Shown here piece after piece: positions 18,950 to 28,519 of a DNA stretch of 64,000 nt. Under the pieces are notes generated by a model that saw only the letters and a program-made list of their open reading frames with translations, had not been told where the DNA came from and did not search any database. Source of the DNA: CALDTK01 sp965215215 (GTDB lineage: Bacteria; Bacteroidota; Bacteroidia; Chitinophagales; Saprospiraceae); assembly GCA_965215215.1 (NCBI GenBank), contig OZ244043.1, positions 3,100,001-3,164,000 on the forward strand, written 5' to 3'. Position 1 is the first letter of the stretch. Every line of letters begins with the position of its first letter. Both the position numbers and the translations under genes were made by a program.

Positions 18950-19130
18950 GTTTGTAACTTCAACTCCAAATCCTCGAGGTGATGCCGAATCCGCGTGTTA
19001 GGTAGGCGATGGACTGGCCACCGTTATGGCGCTCGAGCACATTTACGATCTGGGCTTCGGTAAAACGGGACTTCTCCATCGGACAGAAAGTTTTAAAGTT
19101 CAAGGTTGTCTAACTTCAGGGGAAGGCTAC
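18950..19130 (-). mobile_element. IS3-family remnant: OrfA start plus terminal inverted repeat
   Basis: On the minus strand from ATG 19079 the translation reads MEKSRFTEAQIVNVLERH followed by NGGQSIAYLTRGFGI, the N-terminal helix-turn-helix of an IS3-family OrfA; it decays near 18,960. Just upstream (19,107-19,130) lies TGTC-N12-AAGGCTAC. This has the same spacing as the inverted repeats of the other IS3 remnants (25,994-26,019 and 34,565-34,589). OrfB and the other end are lost. Confidence 0.75.
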
Positions 19131-19858
19131 GAGGTTTTATGTCGCCCGAGAGTGAGACCTTGAGGGAAGTAACCGATAGCGTGAATGATTAGTGCACGCA
19201 GGGGGCAAAGCGAACGTGTAGCCCAGAATTCAGCTAATGCGTGTCAGTTATTTGCGCCATGTACCTTAGTTTAGCAGGCTAGGGATCAAGGCGCGTGTTG
19301 TCTTGGCATGGACGAGATTCTGAAGTAGCGATAGTTTAGAAAACCACCAGGCTGACAGTTGGTCGTTTGGTTAGGAACTCTCCTAAAAACTTCTATAAAG
19401 TTGATGCTCATGCATAGATTGTACTGCTGAATCTTCCTATTTAGCTTGGTCATTCCACAAGCGCATGAGTCTGATTGCGTACGGCATAATAAGCGGCTTC
19501 CGCAGTAAGATTTTCGGGTGGTGATCAGCCATATTTCCCGTAGATTATGATGACGACAGCTTTTGAATGTGGGTGAACCTGGGCTCGCTCAGACTGATAT
19601 ATGTTCCGACAGACTCAATATCCATTTGGTTGGTAGACGATTTGAACGAAGATGTTGCAAGAGAGCTACATGTGCGCACCCAGCTTATTGCCCTCAGAAT
19701 CCGTATGCACGAAATATGACGTGCCTAGGTCAACATTTTACGAATGTCCGCCTATGAATCGGCCTTCCGATCATATGTTAGCACCTTCCTAGCGGGTAGA
19801 CCCCGCTTTCGACTGAATTCTTTACTTCCTTATCCACTCTTACCTCACTACCCCTAAC
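19131..19858. other. non-coding stretch upstream of SusC pair 2
   Basis: 728 bases without a credible gene. A 64-codon open frame at 19,563-19,757 (TTG start) has no recognisable features. It must contain the promoter of the susC at 19,859, but no Bacteroidota-type TAnnTTTG box with a matching -33 element could be placed with confidence. Confidence 0.4.
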
Positions 19859-22800
19859 ATGAGAAGACTCGTACTCTTATTCAACCTACTGGTTGTGTTT
19901 GCACTGACTGCTACTGCGCAAACTGGTGTAGACCGAACCGTGTCAGGGACCATTTTAGACGCTACAGGCGAGGCCCTAATCGGAGCTTCCATACTGGTTA
20001 AGGGGACGAGCGTTGGTACCATATCAGATATAGACGGTAATTTTAAGCTACTTGTCCCTTCAGGAAGGGAGACGTTAGTTTTCTCTTACACAGGCTTCAG
20101 TCCACAAGAAATCACCCTAACTGACGCCTCTACCTATGAGATCACACTATCGGAAGGCATCGAAATGGAAGAAGTCGTTGTCACGGCTATCGGTATATCG
20201 AAAGACGAGCGTTCGGTGGGTTACGCGGTCCAGACTGTCGACGGTAGCGAGATACTTCAATCAAAAGAGACGAATCTTGTCCAGAGCCTTGCTGGAAAAG
20301 TTGCCGGTGTCCAAATCAATAACTCCAGTGGAGCAGCGGGAGGATCCTCCTACATTCAGATTCGGGGGGCAAACTCTATTAACGGGAACAACCAGCCGCT
20401 GTTTGTAGTAGATGGAGTTCCGGTAGATAATAGCCAATTGCGATCTGGCGATGCAACTGGGTCTGTAGCTTTGTCTAATCGAGCAATTGATTTAAACCCA
20501 AATGAAATAGAATCAATAACAGTTCTCAAAGGCGCTGCCGCCACTGCGTTATATGGAAGTCAGGCTGGAAACGGAGCTATTATCGTAACCACCAAAAAGG
20601 GGGCAACGGGCGACGCTAGAACTAGTGTTGATTTTAGCCAGGACCTAACCTTTAGTCAGATTAGTCAAACGCAGAGACTACAGAGTACATACGCACAAGG
20701 ACTTGGAGGTGTTTATCAGGGTCCCGAGTCAGGATCTGGCTATAGTTATGGTCCTAATATCGACACACTAAGATATAATGGTGATCCAAATTATCCATGG
20801 AACGGGAATAAAGGCGCAATTGTTGGGCAAAGCGAGGCGCCCGACGGCGAGCGTGTTACGCCATATGACCAATATGAGTTTTTCCGCGCTGGCGTTAGTA
20901 GTAATACGAACGTAGCTATAGCCGCGTCAACCGATAAAAGTAATATTAGGTTTTCAATAGGATATCAACATGACGAGGGTATTGTACCTAACAATACCTT
21001 TGATAAACTTAACATTGGTCTCAATGCGGGCACAGATCTAGGTGATAAAGTTAATTTGTCTCTAGGTCTTCAGTACATCAACTCAGGAGGTACTCGTATC
21101 GAACAGGGATCTAACACATCTGGAGTGATGCTCGGCCTTACTCGCACAACGCCGACATTCCATAATGATGCTTTTCTAGATGATCCTGTAGATAACCCCC
21201 TTTCTTATTCTTTTCCAGAAGATAATTCGCAGAGAAACTATCGTGGAGGTGGGGGATACGATAATCCGTATTGGACGATCAACAACAATCCGCTAACCGA
21301 TAACGTCAACCGAGTGATCGGTAACATCACCGCTAGCTACCGCCCAACTGACTGGCTGACTTTCACGTATCGACCTGGCCTCGACTACTACAGCGATTTC
21401 CGTTATCAGTACTTTGCTATAGGTTCACGTTCTACACCAAGGGGTCAAGTATTCGAAGATCAATTCTTTGTATCACGCTTCAATGCTGATGCATTCGCAA
21501 CTCTTCAAAAAAGCTTCGGTGACTTTGATGGTAGTCTCATCTTAGGTCATAATTTAAGGACGTACGGTTTGGAAGAGCTTAGAAGCACTGGAGACAACCT
21601 TGTCATTCCAGGATTTTACGACATATCGAATGGAGCGATTATTACTTCATTCAAAGACGAGGAAAAGACTCGTAATCAAGCATTATATGCTTCCTTCGAT
21701 TTGAACTGGCGTAGAACCTTGTATCTCACACTAACAGGAAGGGTAGAGTCAGAAAGTACCCTGCCAATTGATAATAACCAGTTTCCTTATGGATCTGCAG
21801 GACTAAGTTTTGTATTCAGCGAGTTACTCGACCAGAGTCAAAATAGCCTCCTGAGCTTTGGTAAAGTAAGAGGTAGCTATGGTTTAGTTGGACTTGGAGC
21901 ACCTCCTTTTCGTACCCGAACCTATTTTGGCAATACTCAAGTTGGAGACGGCTGGGTTGGAGGAGATCTTATTACTTTCCCCTTTAATGATGTGGCTGCG
22001 TTTTCACGTAGTGATGTCTTAGGCAGTTCAACACTCGAGCCGGAACAATCTAGATCCATTGAGGTTGGCGTTGATTTAAGATTCTTGAACAATCGTATTG
22101 GATTGGATGTAACGTATTACGATAATCTTTCGTCGAAGGTTATACTTACTGCTCCAGTCGCCCCCTCAGCTGGCTTTACGAATCAAGTTATAAATGCAGC
22201 CGAGCTTAGCAATAAAGGTTTAGAAGTTGTGTTGACAGGAAGCCCAGTTCGAGGATCAGATTTCAATTGGGATATCGTTGCAAACTTTACCCGTAACAAA
22301 AACGAGGTTGAGCAACTTACTGATGGTGTCGAGAATGTCTTCCTCGGAGGATTCACCGGCGCAAGTACTCGTGCAGTAGCTGGTTTTCCGTATGCTACAA
22401 TTTTTGGTTTTGGTTTTTACAAGGATGCAAGCGGCACTACAGTTATAGGTGAAGATGGATTTCCGATTATTGATCCACGCGAACGAGCGTTCGCTAGTGC
22501 GCAACCAGACTTTATCCTAGGCCTTCGTAATACTTTTACATACAAGAATTTTACGTTAAGCGGTCTCATGGAGTGGAAACAAGGGGGCGTGGTATGGAAT
22601 GGAACCAAGAGCGCACTGTATTTTTGGGGTACAGCTCAAGAGTCCGCTGATAGGCTGAACACTACGGAAGTCTTCCCTGGTAACGTCGGCGTGTTTGACA
22701 GTGAAGGGGAACTCGTTCTCGCTGACGATGATGGTGATCCTACTACTCCCGAGGTCGCTCAAACCTCTGGAGCAAACGATCAAGAGGTGTTAGTGGATCA

Positions 22801-23110
22801 AAACTGGTTAGCATTCGGTGACGCGAACGGATTTTTCGGAAATAACTCCGAAGATTTCATTGAGGATGCAAGTTGGTTGAGACTGCGTGATGTAAGCCTT
22901 GGTTACTCTGTTCCTTCCACCTCGCTACCTGAAAAGTACCTTAAGGCAATTAATTTCACTCTTACGGCAAGGAATCTATTTTTAGATACACCTTACTCCG
23001 GAGTTGATCCTGATACCAACCTTTATGGTGCATCTAATGCTCAAGGGTTAGACTACTTCAATATGCCAGGCACAAAAAGCTATACTTTTAGTGTTCAAGC
23101 AACATTCTAA
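19859..23110 (+). CDS. SusC/RagA-family TonB-dependent receptor (pair 2)
   Basis: 1083-residue outer-membrane importer. Signal LVLLFNLLVVFALTATAQ. Carboxypeptidase-D-like domain (VSGTILDATGEALIGASILV, about 30-105), then TonB-box-like EEVVVTAIGISKDER. Plug with LFVVDGVPVDNSQL and ITVLKGAAATALYGSQAGNG; barrel ends in a terminal phenylalanine (FSVQATF). Base use is visibly more AT-rich (TTA, AAT, AAA codons frequent) than in the flanking core genes and in pair 4, suggesting separate acquisition. Closely related in domain layout to pair 1. Confidence 0.95.
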   Translation: MRRLVLLFNLLVVFALTATAQTGVDRTVSGTILDATGEALIGASILVKGTSVGTISDIDGNFKLLVPSGRETLVFSYTGFSPQEITLTDASTYEITLSEGIEMEEVVVTAIGISKDERSVGYAVQTVDGSEILQSKETNLVQSLAGKVAGVQINNSSGAAGGSSYIQIRGANSINGNNQPLFVVDGVPVDNSQLRSGDATGSVALSNRAIDLNPNEIESITVLKGAAATALYGSQAGNGAIIVTTKKGATGDARTSVDFSQDLTFSQISQTQRLQSTYAQGLGGVYQGPESGSGYSYGPNIDTLRYNGDPNYPWNGNKGAIVGQSEAPDGERVTPYDQYEFFRAGVSSNTNVAIAASTDKSNIRFSIGYQHDEGIVPNNTFDKLNIGLNAGTDLGDKVNLSLGLQYINSGGTRIEQGSNTSGVMLGLTRTTPTFHNDAFLDDPVDNPLSYSFPEDNSQRNYRGGGGYDNPYWTINNNPLTDNVNRVIGNITASYRPTDWLTFTYRPGLDYYSDFRYQYFAIGSRSTPRGQVFEDQFFVSRFNADAFATLQKSFGDFDGSLILGHNLRTYGLEELRSTGDNLVIPGFYDISNGAIITSFKDEEKTRNQALYASFDLNWRRTLYLTLTGRVESESTLPIDNNQFPYGSAGLSFVFSELLDQSQNSLLSFGKVRGSYGLVGLGAPPFRTRTYFGNTQVGDGWVGGDLITFPFNDVAAFSRSDVLGSSTLEPEQSRSIEVGVDLRFLNNRIGLDVTYYDNLSSKVILTAPVAPSAGFTNQVINAAELSNKGLEVVLTGSPVRGSDFNWDIVANFTRNKNEVEQLTDGVENVFLGGFTGASTRAVAGFPYATIFGFGFYKDASGTTVIGEDGFPIIDPRERAFASAQPDFILGLRNTFTYKNFTLSGLMEWKQGGVVWNGTKSALYFWGTAQESADRLNTTEVFPGNVGVFDSEGELVLADDDGDPTTPEVAQTSGANDQEVLVDQNWLAFGDANGFFGNNSEDFIEDASWLRLRDVSLGYSVPSTSLPEKYLKAINFTLTARNLFLDTPYSGVDPDTNLYGASNAQGLDYFNMPGTKSYTFSVQATF

Positions 23111-23128
23111 ACTGAACATACAATTCAC

Positions 23129-24493
23129 ATGAAGAATATTAAGTTTATTCTCATTGGTTTATCTACTGTGATTTCTGGATGCGGGTTCATTGACGAAGAT
23201 GTCAATATTGATCCTAATAATCCAATTGATGCTAGCGTAAATCTCTTACTTCCTAGCACTCAAGTCAATTATGGATTCGTGTTAGGCGGAGATTTTGGAC
23301 GTCCTGTTTCAATTTGGTTGCAGCAAAGTGGTGGTGCTGAGCGGCAGCATACTGGATACGATGTGTATCAGTTAAGAGAAGCTGATGTAAACAACGCCTG
23401 GTCTACTATCTATGCTAGTTCTTTAGATGACTTGGAATTAATTATCAATAAGTCGGATGAATCAGGTTCTCCGCATTATGCCGGCGTTGCAAAGGTAATG
23501 AAGGCTATAATCGCTATGAATTTAGTAGATCTATTTAATGATATTCCTTGGTCCGAAGCTCTCGATGGTTCAGGAAACCTGAATCCTGCATTCGAAAGTG
23601 CTGCTTCCATTTATGATGAAGCAATCAGATTATTGGAAGAAGCTAAAGTTGATCTTACGGCCGAGAGTAGTTTGTTTTCACCATTAGAGGATGACTTAAT
23701 TTACGGGGGTGACCTGGCTAGCTGGACTGTTCTAGCTAATACTATTATTGCAAGAAATCGTTTAAATCGAGCAGAGTTAGATGGCAATTATAACAGCGTT
23801 TTAGAAGCAATAGGTGATAGTGTGATTTCTTCCAACGCTGAAAACGCTTTAATACCTTTCGCAAATAATAATCCATGGTTCGCTTTTGAAACAGACAGGG
23901 GAGATGTCGCTGTAGGTGCCTATATTGTAGATCTGATGAACGGTTTAAATGACCCTCGACGCGCGGAGTATTTCACGATTGGGGCTGACAGCGCAACATC
24001 AACTTATATAGGTATGAGGGCAGGTGTCCCAGATAACGGATCTACTATTGCTCGCTTTGGCTCAGCTTGGGCTTCTCCCGACTCTCCGATCCCCCTTGCA
24101 ACGGTTTGGGAGGTTAAGTTTATGGAAGCAGAAGCAGCTCTCAGGACGGATGATATAGACCGAGCAGTTGTTGCTTACAACGAAGGGATCGAGCAATCTT
24201 TAACTTACTACGGAATTGAGGATCAGGACTATATAGATGCCCAGGGCCGCGACTCCAACGATCTTACTCTAGAAGACATCTTGACCCAAAAGTATATTGC
24301 CCTCTATACGCAGCAACAGCCATTTAATGATTGGAGGAGGACTGGTTTGCCCGTTATAGAGCCCGCTGCGGGGCAAAATAGAATAGCAACACGCTTTCCT
24401 TATCCTTCGGATGAGAGACTGTATAACGCCGAGAGCTACGAGCCTTACGTAGGGGTTACTGTATTTGATAAGGTATTTTGGGATCAGGACTAA
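23129..24493 (+). CDS. SusD/RagB-family lipoprotein (pair 2)
   Basis: 454-residue surface lipoprotein partner of the preceding SusC (18-base gap). Lipobox VISGCGFIDED followed by VNIDPNNPIDAS, the same DPNNP motif as pair 1. The helical body contains AIIAMNLVDLFNDIPWSEAL, FMEAEAALRTDDIDRAVVAY and QKYIALYTQQQPFNDWRRTG, hallmark segments of the SusD-like_2 family. AT-rich like its susC. No third lipoprotein follows; the next recognisable feature is transposase debris. Confidence 0.93.
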   Translation: MKNIKFILIGLSTVISGCGFIDEDVNIDPNNPIDASVNLLLPSTQVNYGFVLGGDFGRPVSIWLQQSGGAERQHTGYDVYQLREADVNNAWSTIYASSLDDLELIINKSDESGSPHYAGVAKVMKAIIAMNLVDLFNDIPWSEALDGSGNLNPAFESAASIYDEAIRLLEEAKVDLTAESSLFSPLEDDLIYGGDLASWTVLANTIIARNRLNRAELDGNYNSVLEAIGDSVISSNAENALIPFANNNPWFAFETDRGDVAVGAYIVDLMNGLNDPRRAEYFTIGADSATSTYIGMRAGVPDNGSTIARFGSAWASPDSPIPLATVWEVKFMEAEAALRTDDIDRAVVAYNEGIEQSLTYYGIEDQDYIDAQGRDSNDLTLEDILTQKYIALYTQQQPFNDWRRTGLPVIEPAAGQNRIATRFPYPSDERLYNAESYEPYVGVTVFDKVFWDQD

Positions 24494-24771
24494 GTTCCAT
24501 TGATACATACTTTCATGCGCAGATCTAGATTCGAGTTTTCGCGGCGCGGTTTCCGGAAGGCGTAACCGACTACACAGTAAGTCGCTGGCGCCGCCACTGA
24601 TGGTACGGATTTCACTCTACACCATCCTACCGTCTTTCACGATGGGCTCAACGTACTCATCAACTGCAACTGCATCCGACTGCCTATCCCGATGGCCGTC
24701 GTGAGTACCCCCCGAATTCATCGCTGCGGCCATCTTCCGAGGCATCAATTACGCCCGTAAGTCGCGGAGCC
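24494..24771. other. unassigned spacer before decayed IS3
   Basis: 278 GC-rich bases with several short open frames but no intact gene. Base composition differs from the AT-rich susD just before it and resembles the transposase debris that follows, so it is probably unrecognised IS remnant. Confidence 0.35.
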
Positions 24772-24796
24772 TGAAGCCTTACGGTTATTCGGACAG
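24772..24796 (-). repeat. IS3 terminal inverted repeat, transposase-C-terminus side
   Basis: 25 bases, exact reverse complement of 38,400-38,424. Marks the downstream end of the decayed element. Confidence 0.85.
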
Positions 24797-24961
24797 TTTA
24801 AAACGTAGTTAACGGTTCATTCTCCTGCCCTGCGGGCGGCTCCAGCTGTGCGGACAGAGCCACCCACAAGGCGCCCCGCCCGTACCAAGGGTGGGGTTTG
24901 CCTCTTTAACGTCGTGTGTAGGTGAGACGTATTATAGTTATAGTTCTTCCGCTATGCGGCC

Positions 24962-25966
24962 AAACAGGCTTTCAAGTTCTTAAAGGTTGCGAACCGTCAG
25001 AAGCCCAGGACTTCCTCGCGTAACGTCCGTTTGAAGCGTTCAATTTATCCGCTCTCCATTGGACAACCCAGGGTGATGTGAATGTGCCGCGCCCCATGCC
25101 CCTCGCACCACGCCGCCAGCCTAGCGCGATGAATTCTGGACCAATGTTGGTCCGTAGTGCCTAAGGATAACGCCCGCGCTCTCCGGCGATCCGATCCAAG
25201 AATTGGCACACCCGATGCGCCGAGTGCGAGATCGACGCTTCGCTGGCCAGGTACTCGCGCGAGTAAGTACCCGTTCGCGACCGCGACCACGGGCGCGGTT
25301 CGCCCGTCGGTGAGCGTGTTCGACAAAAACTCGCTTGCTCAAGCCTTATCGCGCCGCGTGAGCGCGGCCATAGGGCGGCGGTCCTCGGTCGGAGTAACCC
25401 AACGCTTGTGCCGTATCCGCCGGCGCGAGGCGAGCTGGCGGTAAACCTGCTGACAACACTTCCGTTCCTAGGCGTGAACCGCGGCACGTACGCGCGCGTA
25501 GTAGCTGTCGAATCCGCGCGCCTGCGTACTGCCTAGCGAGGGCGCGGAGCGCGTCGGTCAGGTCGGCCTCACCCCCGGGGACCTGCGCTCGATAGTACGA
25601 GGTCGCCCGTGGGGTCTCGGATAGCGCGTTTGCCCGCGAACTCGGACGCGCGTGTACTTCGCGGAAGTAGTTCGTTAGCTTCCGCCGTGCCGGCGTGCTC
25701 ACTAGTTTTCTGAGAGTGCGTCCTTGAGGGCCCTGCTGTCGAGCTAGCTCCCGACGTAAGTCGCCTAGAGCTTCGCGTTGTCCGCCTTGAGGGCGTTGAG
25801 TCGCCCCACCTCGAAAGCCTCCATCCCGCCGTGCTTCGTACGCCACCCGTAAAAGGTCGCTTCCGATACGCCTAACTCTCGGGCGATCTCAGCGGCCTTA
25901 CGGGCTGCCCTCGTTCTCTTTGAGCGTCGCGATGATCTGCGCTTCGGTGAGTTTGCTCTTCCTCAT
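24962..25966 (-). pseudogene. IS3-family transposase (OrfA+OrfB), degenerate
   Basis: OrfA starts at ATG 25,966 (MRKSKLTEAQIIATLKENEG) and continues in shifted frames through ARELGVSEATFYGWRTKHGG. OrfB pieces include CQFLDRIAGERGRYP, the RWCEGHGARHIHITLGCPMESG region around the catalytic part, and IERFKRTLREEVLGF. Multiple stops and frameshifts make it non-functional. It is the same family as the copies at 34.1-34.6 and 35.2-38.4 kb. Confidence 0.85.
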
Positions 25967-25993
25967 CTGTTCGAAATTTAATCAAGTTTCGAA

Positions 25994-26019
25994 CTGTCCG
26001 GAAATCGCGTAAGGCTACA
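25994..26019 (-). repeat. IS3 terminal inverted repeat, OrfA side
   Basis: Begins CTGTCCGGAAATCGCG and ends AAGGCTACA on the + strand. It lies 27 bases upstream of the OrfA start and matches the opposite end at most positions. Confidence 0.8.
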
Positions 26020-26149
26020 CAACCACACCGGGTTAGTGGGGCAGCCCCCGACCTCGTACGAGTGAGCCGCCCACAGGGCAAGAGAACACACTAGCAAGTA
26101 CACTTTGGGTCTGACCGAATGAACGTTAGGTTTCACTTGGCTAGGCGCT

Positions 26150-26345
26150 TATACACGTACGACAACGCCGTAGCGGAGAGCCTATATGTCCGGCTGAAGG
26201 TCGTTATAGACGGTGGGCCAGTGTTCGGGTTGATGGAGCGGCGCGCTTGCGCGTGGGTGCATACGTGAAGCACTACGATGACTACCGCGGCGACTCTGTG
26301 GTAGGCTACTTCCCTTCACCGAGGGCAGAATCACCCAAAATACTA
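26150..26345 (+). pseudogene. IS3-type OrfB C-terminal fragment
   Basis: The + strand reads TYDNAVAESLYVRLKVV and, after a frame break, KHYDDYRGDSVVGYFPSP. This matches the [S/T]YDNAVAES...LK and (N/H)xxRxHxxLGYxSP signatures near the C-terminus of IS3-family OrfB. No start, ends or catalytic N-terminal part remain. It comes from a different IS3 group than the neighbouring element. Confidence 0.65.
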
Positions 26346-26540
26346 TGTCATATCTGGCCTAGGCAAAAGTGCACATTCTAGAGGTGAAAACGGAGCCGCA
26401 CGAAGACACCGTCGTGGCAGTAGTGGAACCGTCTATACACGCTCTTCCACGCGCCGTACCTCTCGGGGAGATTTCATCAAGCCCCCCCCCAAACATTCCC
26501 TCGAAAGTCGTACAGTGGTTATTATATGAGGTGCCCCGCT

Positions 26541-26609
26541 AATCCTCGTTATTTAGGAATATAGCAGCGATCCTATCCCACTGCTCGTTAGTCAGTTCGA
26601 GGCGTTCTA
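26541..26609 (-). pseudogene. IS5-like transposase N-terminus, tiny remnant
   Basis: The minus strand reads IERLELTNEQWDRIAAIF then LNNED-stop, resembling the MxRYELTDEQWxRIxPLLP start of IS5-family transposases, with the start codon degraded to ATA. Only about 23 codons survive, immediately upstream of the recombinase gene. Confidence 0.5.
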
Positions 26610-26623
26610 TAACTTAACTAAAG

Positions 26624-27544
26624 ATGATGAAACCCAACGGTTCGACCTATGAGATACAGCCTGAGATACCGTCTAAGCGAAAGCGAATCCGAAAGCCGCT
26701 CCCGCCGACGCACCAGCTAGCCCTCCAGCGTTTCGAGGAAGCACTGACTCGGCGGCAGTACGCTCGCAACACGCGTAAGAGCTACCATAGTGCATTCGCG
26801 GCATTTATTCAGCATTTTCGGGAAGCAGATCTTGGCGGCATTTTACAAGAGGACATCGAGGCTTATCTCTCCCACCGGGTTCACGGCGACGGGATCTCAA
26901 GCTCCCACCACAACGTAATTATTAATGCTGTCAAGCTCTTCTATGAGAAGGTGCTCAAGCAAAACAGGCGACACTATGATATCGCGCGCCCTATGCGGGA
27001 AGAACCGCTCCCCAAAGTGCTTTCCAGCGAGGAGGTAGTGGAGATGATAGAGTGTACAGCGAACGAGAAGCACCTTTTGCTACTGATGCTACTTTATGGC
27101 GGGGGCATGCGGCCGAGCGAGGTCTTGGCGCTTCTTCCTAGCGACATGGACTCCGAACGTAAGTTGATCCGGATTCGAGGATCGAAGAGGAGGAAGGACC
27201 GATTCGTGCCGCTGCCGGAGAGGCTGCTCGGACCTCTACGTAACTACTATCGCGGGTATGAACCGCTCACCTTTTTGTTCGAAGGGCAGACCTCAGGTAA
27301 GCCCTACAGCCCTCGCAGTCTGCAGGCGGTTGTTCGGCAGGCGGCTGAGCGCGCTGGCATCCGCCGCCCCGTGACCGCCCGCATGCTGCGCCACTCGTGC
27401 GCTACACATCTATTGGAAGCGGGTACGGACATCAGGTACGTTCAAGTTGTCCTAGGCCATAACTCAATTAGGACGACGCAACGGTACACACACGTCGCAG
27501 CGACGCGAGAGCCTATATCGCCGCTGGACTCACTGTATGGTTAG
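26624..27544 (+). CDS. tyrosine recombinase/integrase (XerC/D-IntI type)
   Basis: 306 residues. N-terminal SAM-like core-binding domain (about 28-118, RFEEALTRRQYARNTRKSYH) and C-terminal catalytic domain (about 130-300). Catalytic elements: Arg I in GGGMRPSEVL (R163), Lys in GSKRRKDRFVPL, box II TARMLRHSCATHLLEAG, LGHNSIRTTQRYTH with H279 and the nucleophile Y288. The usual box II HxxR reads R253-M-L-R256, so the first histidine is replaced by arginine. The C-terminus SPLDSL is common in Bacteroidota Xer-like enzymes. No attachment sites or cargo were identified. It lies alone among IS remnants, so it may be left over from an integrated element. GC content is intermediate. Confidence 0.88.
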   Translation: MMKPNGSTYEIQPEIPSKRKRIRKPLPPTHQLALQRFEEALTRRQYARNTRKSYHSAFAAFIQHFREADLGGILQEDIEAYLSHRVHGDGISSSHHNVIINAVKLFYEKVLKQNRRHYDIARPMREEPLPKVLSSEEVVEMIECTANEKHLLLLMLLYGGGMRPSEVLALLPSDMDSERKLIRIRGSKRRKDRFVPLPERLLGPLRNYYRGYEPLTFLFEGQTSGKPYSPRSLQAVVRQAAERAGIRRPVTARMLRHSCATHLLEAGTDIRYVQVVLGHNSIRTTQRYTHVAATREPISPLDSLYG

Positions 27545-27821
27545 TTGCGTGTATACGTCAGAAACGGCTGGTATGCGCAGTAACATTGGAAATCTATCAG
27601 CTAGTTTGTTCTTTTACTCTCGCCGGAGGGCACTCAAAGTAATATTTAGCTTAGACGTATCGCTTCTGATGTCTCTCGAGTGACTGGAGCCATAAATTGA
27701 TGGTTCCTAATGACTGAACACTGGTGTGATGCCTAATCGCCTCGTTGCGAGAGCATATGAAAATTCGTGGGACAATCGTAGTTTAAACCAAAACCGTCTT
27801 CAACAACCAAATCTACTAAAA

Positions 27822-28418
27822 ATGAAAGCATGCTTCTTCTTATCATTCCTGTTTGTCTTAATCAGCTCTTGCTCCGACGAGGAACATCTTTTTGGTCCAG
27901 CCAGTGAAGCAACACAAAATTCTGAATCGGCCGGCATAGAGGATTATATACGTCCAGTTCATACAGATGAAGTAAGTACATCAGGTGAAGATGGTCCAGC
28001 TATCGATATCTGTGTTAGTGATTGCTACAAGTCATACAAGAGGGACTATGATTTCCTTCTTACCTTGGAAGCTAGTTGCGAGGCGCTTCGGACGAAAAAA
28101 ACCGTAGTCAAAGATAAAATTTGCACTAGACAAATTTTTGTTCGCTGGGAAATTGAATCTCGACCTCCCGACCCTGACGTAAGAGTACCGGTGTATAGGA
28201 CAGAAAGTTACGTTTGTGGGCAAGAAAGTACTACCATTGTCATCCCTCTCGCCGACGAAACCTCAGCAGTTCGGAGCAGATATCAACAGTGTAAAACGGA
28301 AACCAGGGAAGAGTTTCTTACTGAACTTGAAAAGATCCAATTTAAATATGATAAGTGCACAAAAAGATGCAAGGACGATGGAGGAAGCGGCGGCGGTGGT
28401 GGTGGGATCCCGTTGTAA
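27822..28418 (+). CDS. cysteine-rich lipoprotein with glycine tail, unknown function
   Basis: 198 residues from ATG 27822; the frame is open further upstream but the lipoprotein signal begins here (MKACFFLSFLFVLISSCSDEE, Cys18). The mature part has about eight cysteines arranged as CVSDCYKSYKRDYDFLLTLE, SCEAL, KICTRQ, YVCGQ, QQCKTE and KCTKRCKDD. The first and last C-x3-C pairs with flanking helices suggest a disulfide-stapled helical hairpin. It ends in a glycine-rich tail (GGSGGGGGGIPL). No family recognised. Flanked by an integrase and IS debris, so probably accessory cargo. Confidence 0.7.
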   Translation: MKACFFLSFLFVLISSCSDEEHLFGPASEATQNSESAGIEDYIRPVHTDEVSTSGEDGPAIDICVSDCYKSYKRDYDFLLTLEASCEALRTKKTVVKDKICTRQIFVRWEIESRPPDPDVRVPVYRTESYVCGQESTTIVIPLADETSAVRSRYQQCKTETREEFLTELEKIQFKYDKCTKRCKDDGGSGGGGGGIPL

Positions 28419-28487
28419 AGGCTGTCACAATTTATGAATCCGCATGTGTAATACATAAATCTGAGCAATAACTCGGCCTGGAGTATT

Positions 28488-28519
28488 CGAGAAGTATGGA
28501 GTATTCTCTATACTTCTCG
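28488..28519 (+). terminator. long near-perfect hairpin, possible terminator
   Basis: Arms CGAGAAGTAT (28,488-28,497) and ATACTTCTCG (28,510-28,519) pair perfectly, with a further GAG/CTC pairing inside a TATT loop after one mismatch. It lies 69 bases after the cysteine-rich lipoprotein gene. There is no T-run, so it could equally be an IS-associated palindrome. Confidence 0.45.

Larger units (their letters stand above)
24772..26019 (-). mobile_element. decayed IS3-family element bounded by inverted repeats
   Basis: A 1,248-base element whose two ends are imperfect inverted repeats. The left starts TGAAGCCTTACGG (24,772-24,796). The right, read inwards, starts TGTAGCCTTACGC (25,994-26,019). 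Both end in GGACAG and share 19-20 of 25-26 positions. The 25-base left end is identical to the end of the IS3 element at 38,400-38,424, so both belong to one IS. Between the ends lies a minus-strand transposase broken by several stops and frameshifts. No target duplication is recognisable. Confidence 0.85.

Noticed and set aside
19563..19757. 64-codon open frame with several cysteines upstream of SusC pair 2
   Set aside because: TTG start, no signal or domain, surroundings full of stops; not distinguishable from chance.
26482..26490. Run of nine C (and nine G at 38,439-38,447) as possible phase-variable tracts
   Set aside because: Both lie in IS debris far from a start codon or promoter that could be identified, so slippage has no clear target.
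27545..27821. Integron attC-like sites after the tyrosine recombinase
   Set aside because: No convincing pair of RYYYAAC/GTTRRRY boxes with inverted-repeat spacing, and the recombinase lacks an evident IntI-specific insertion.
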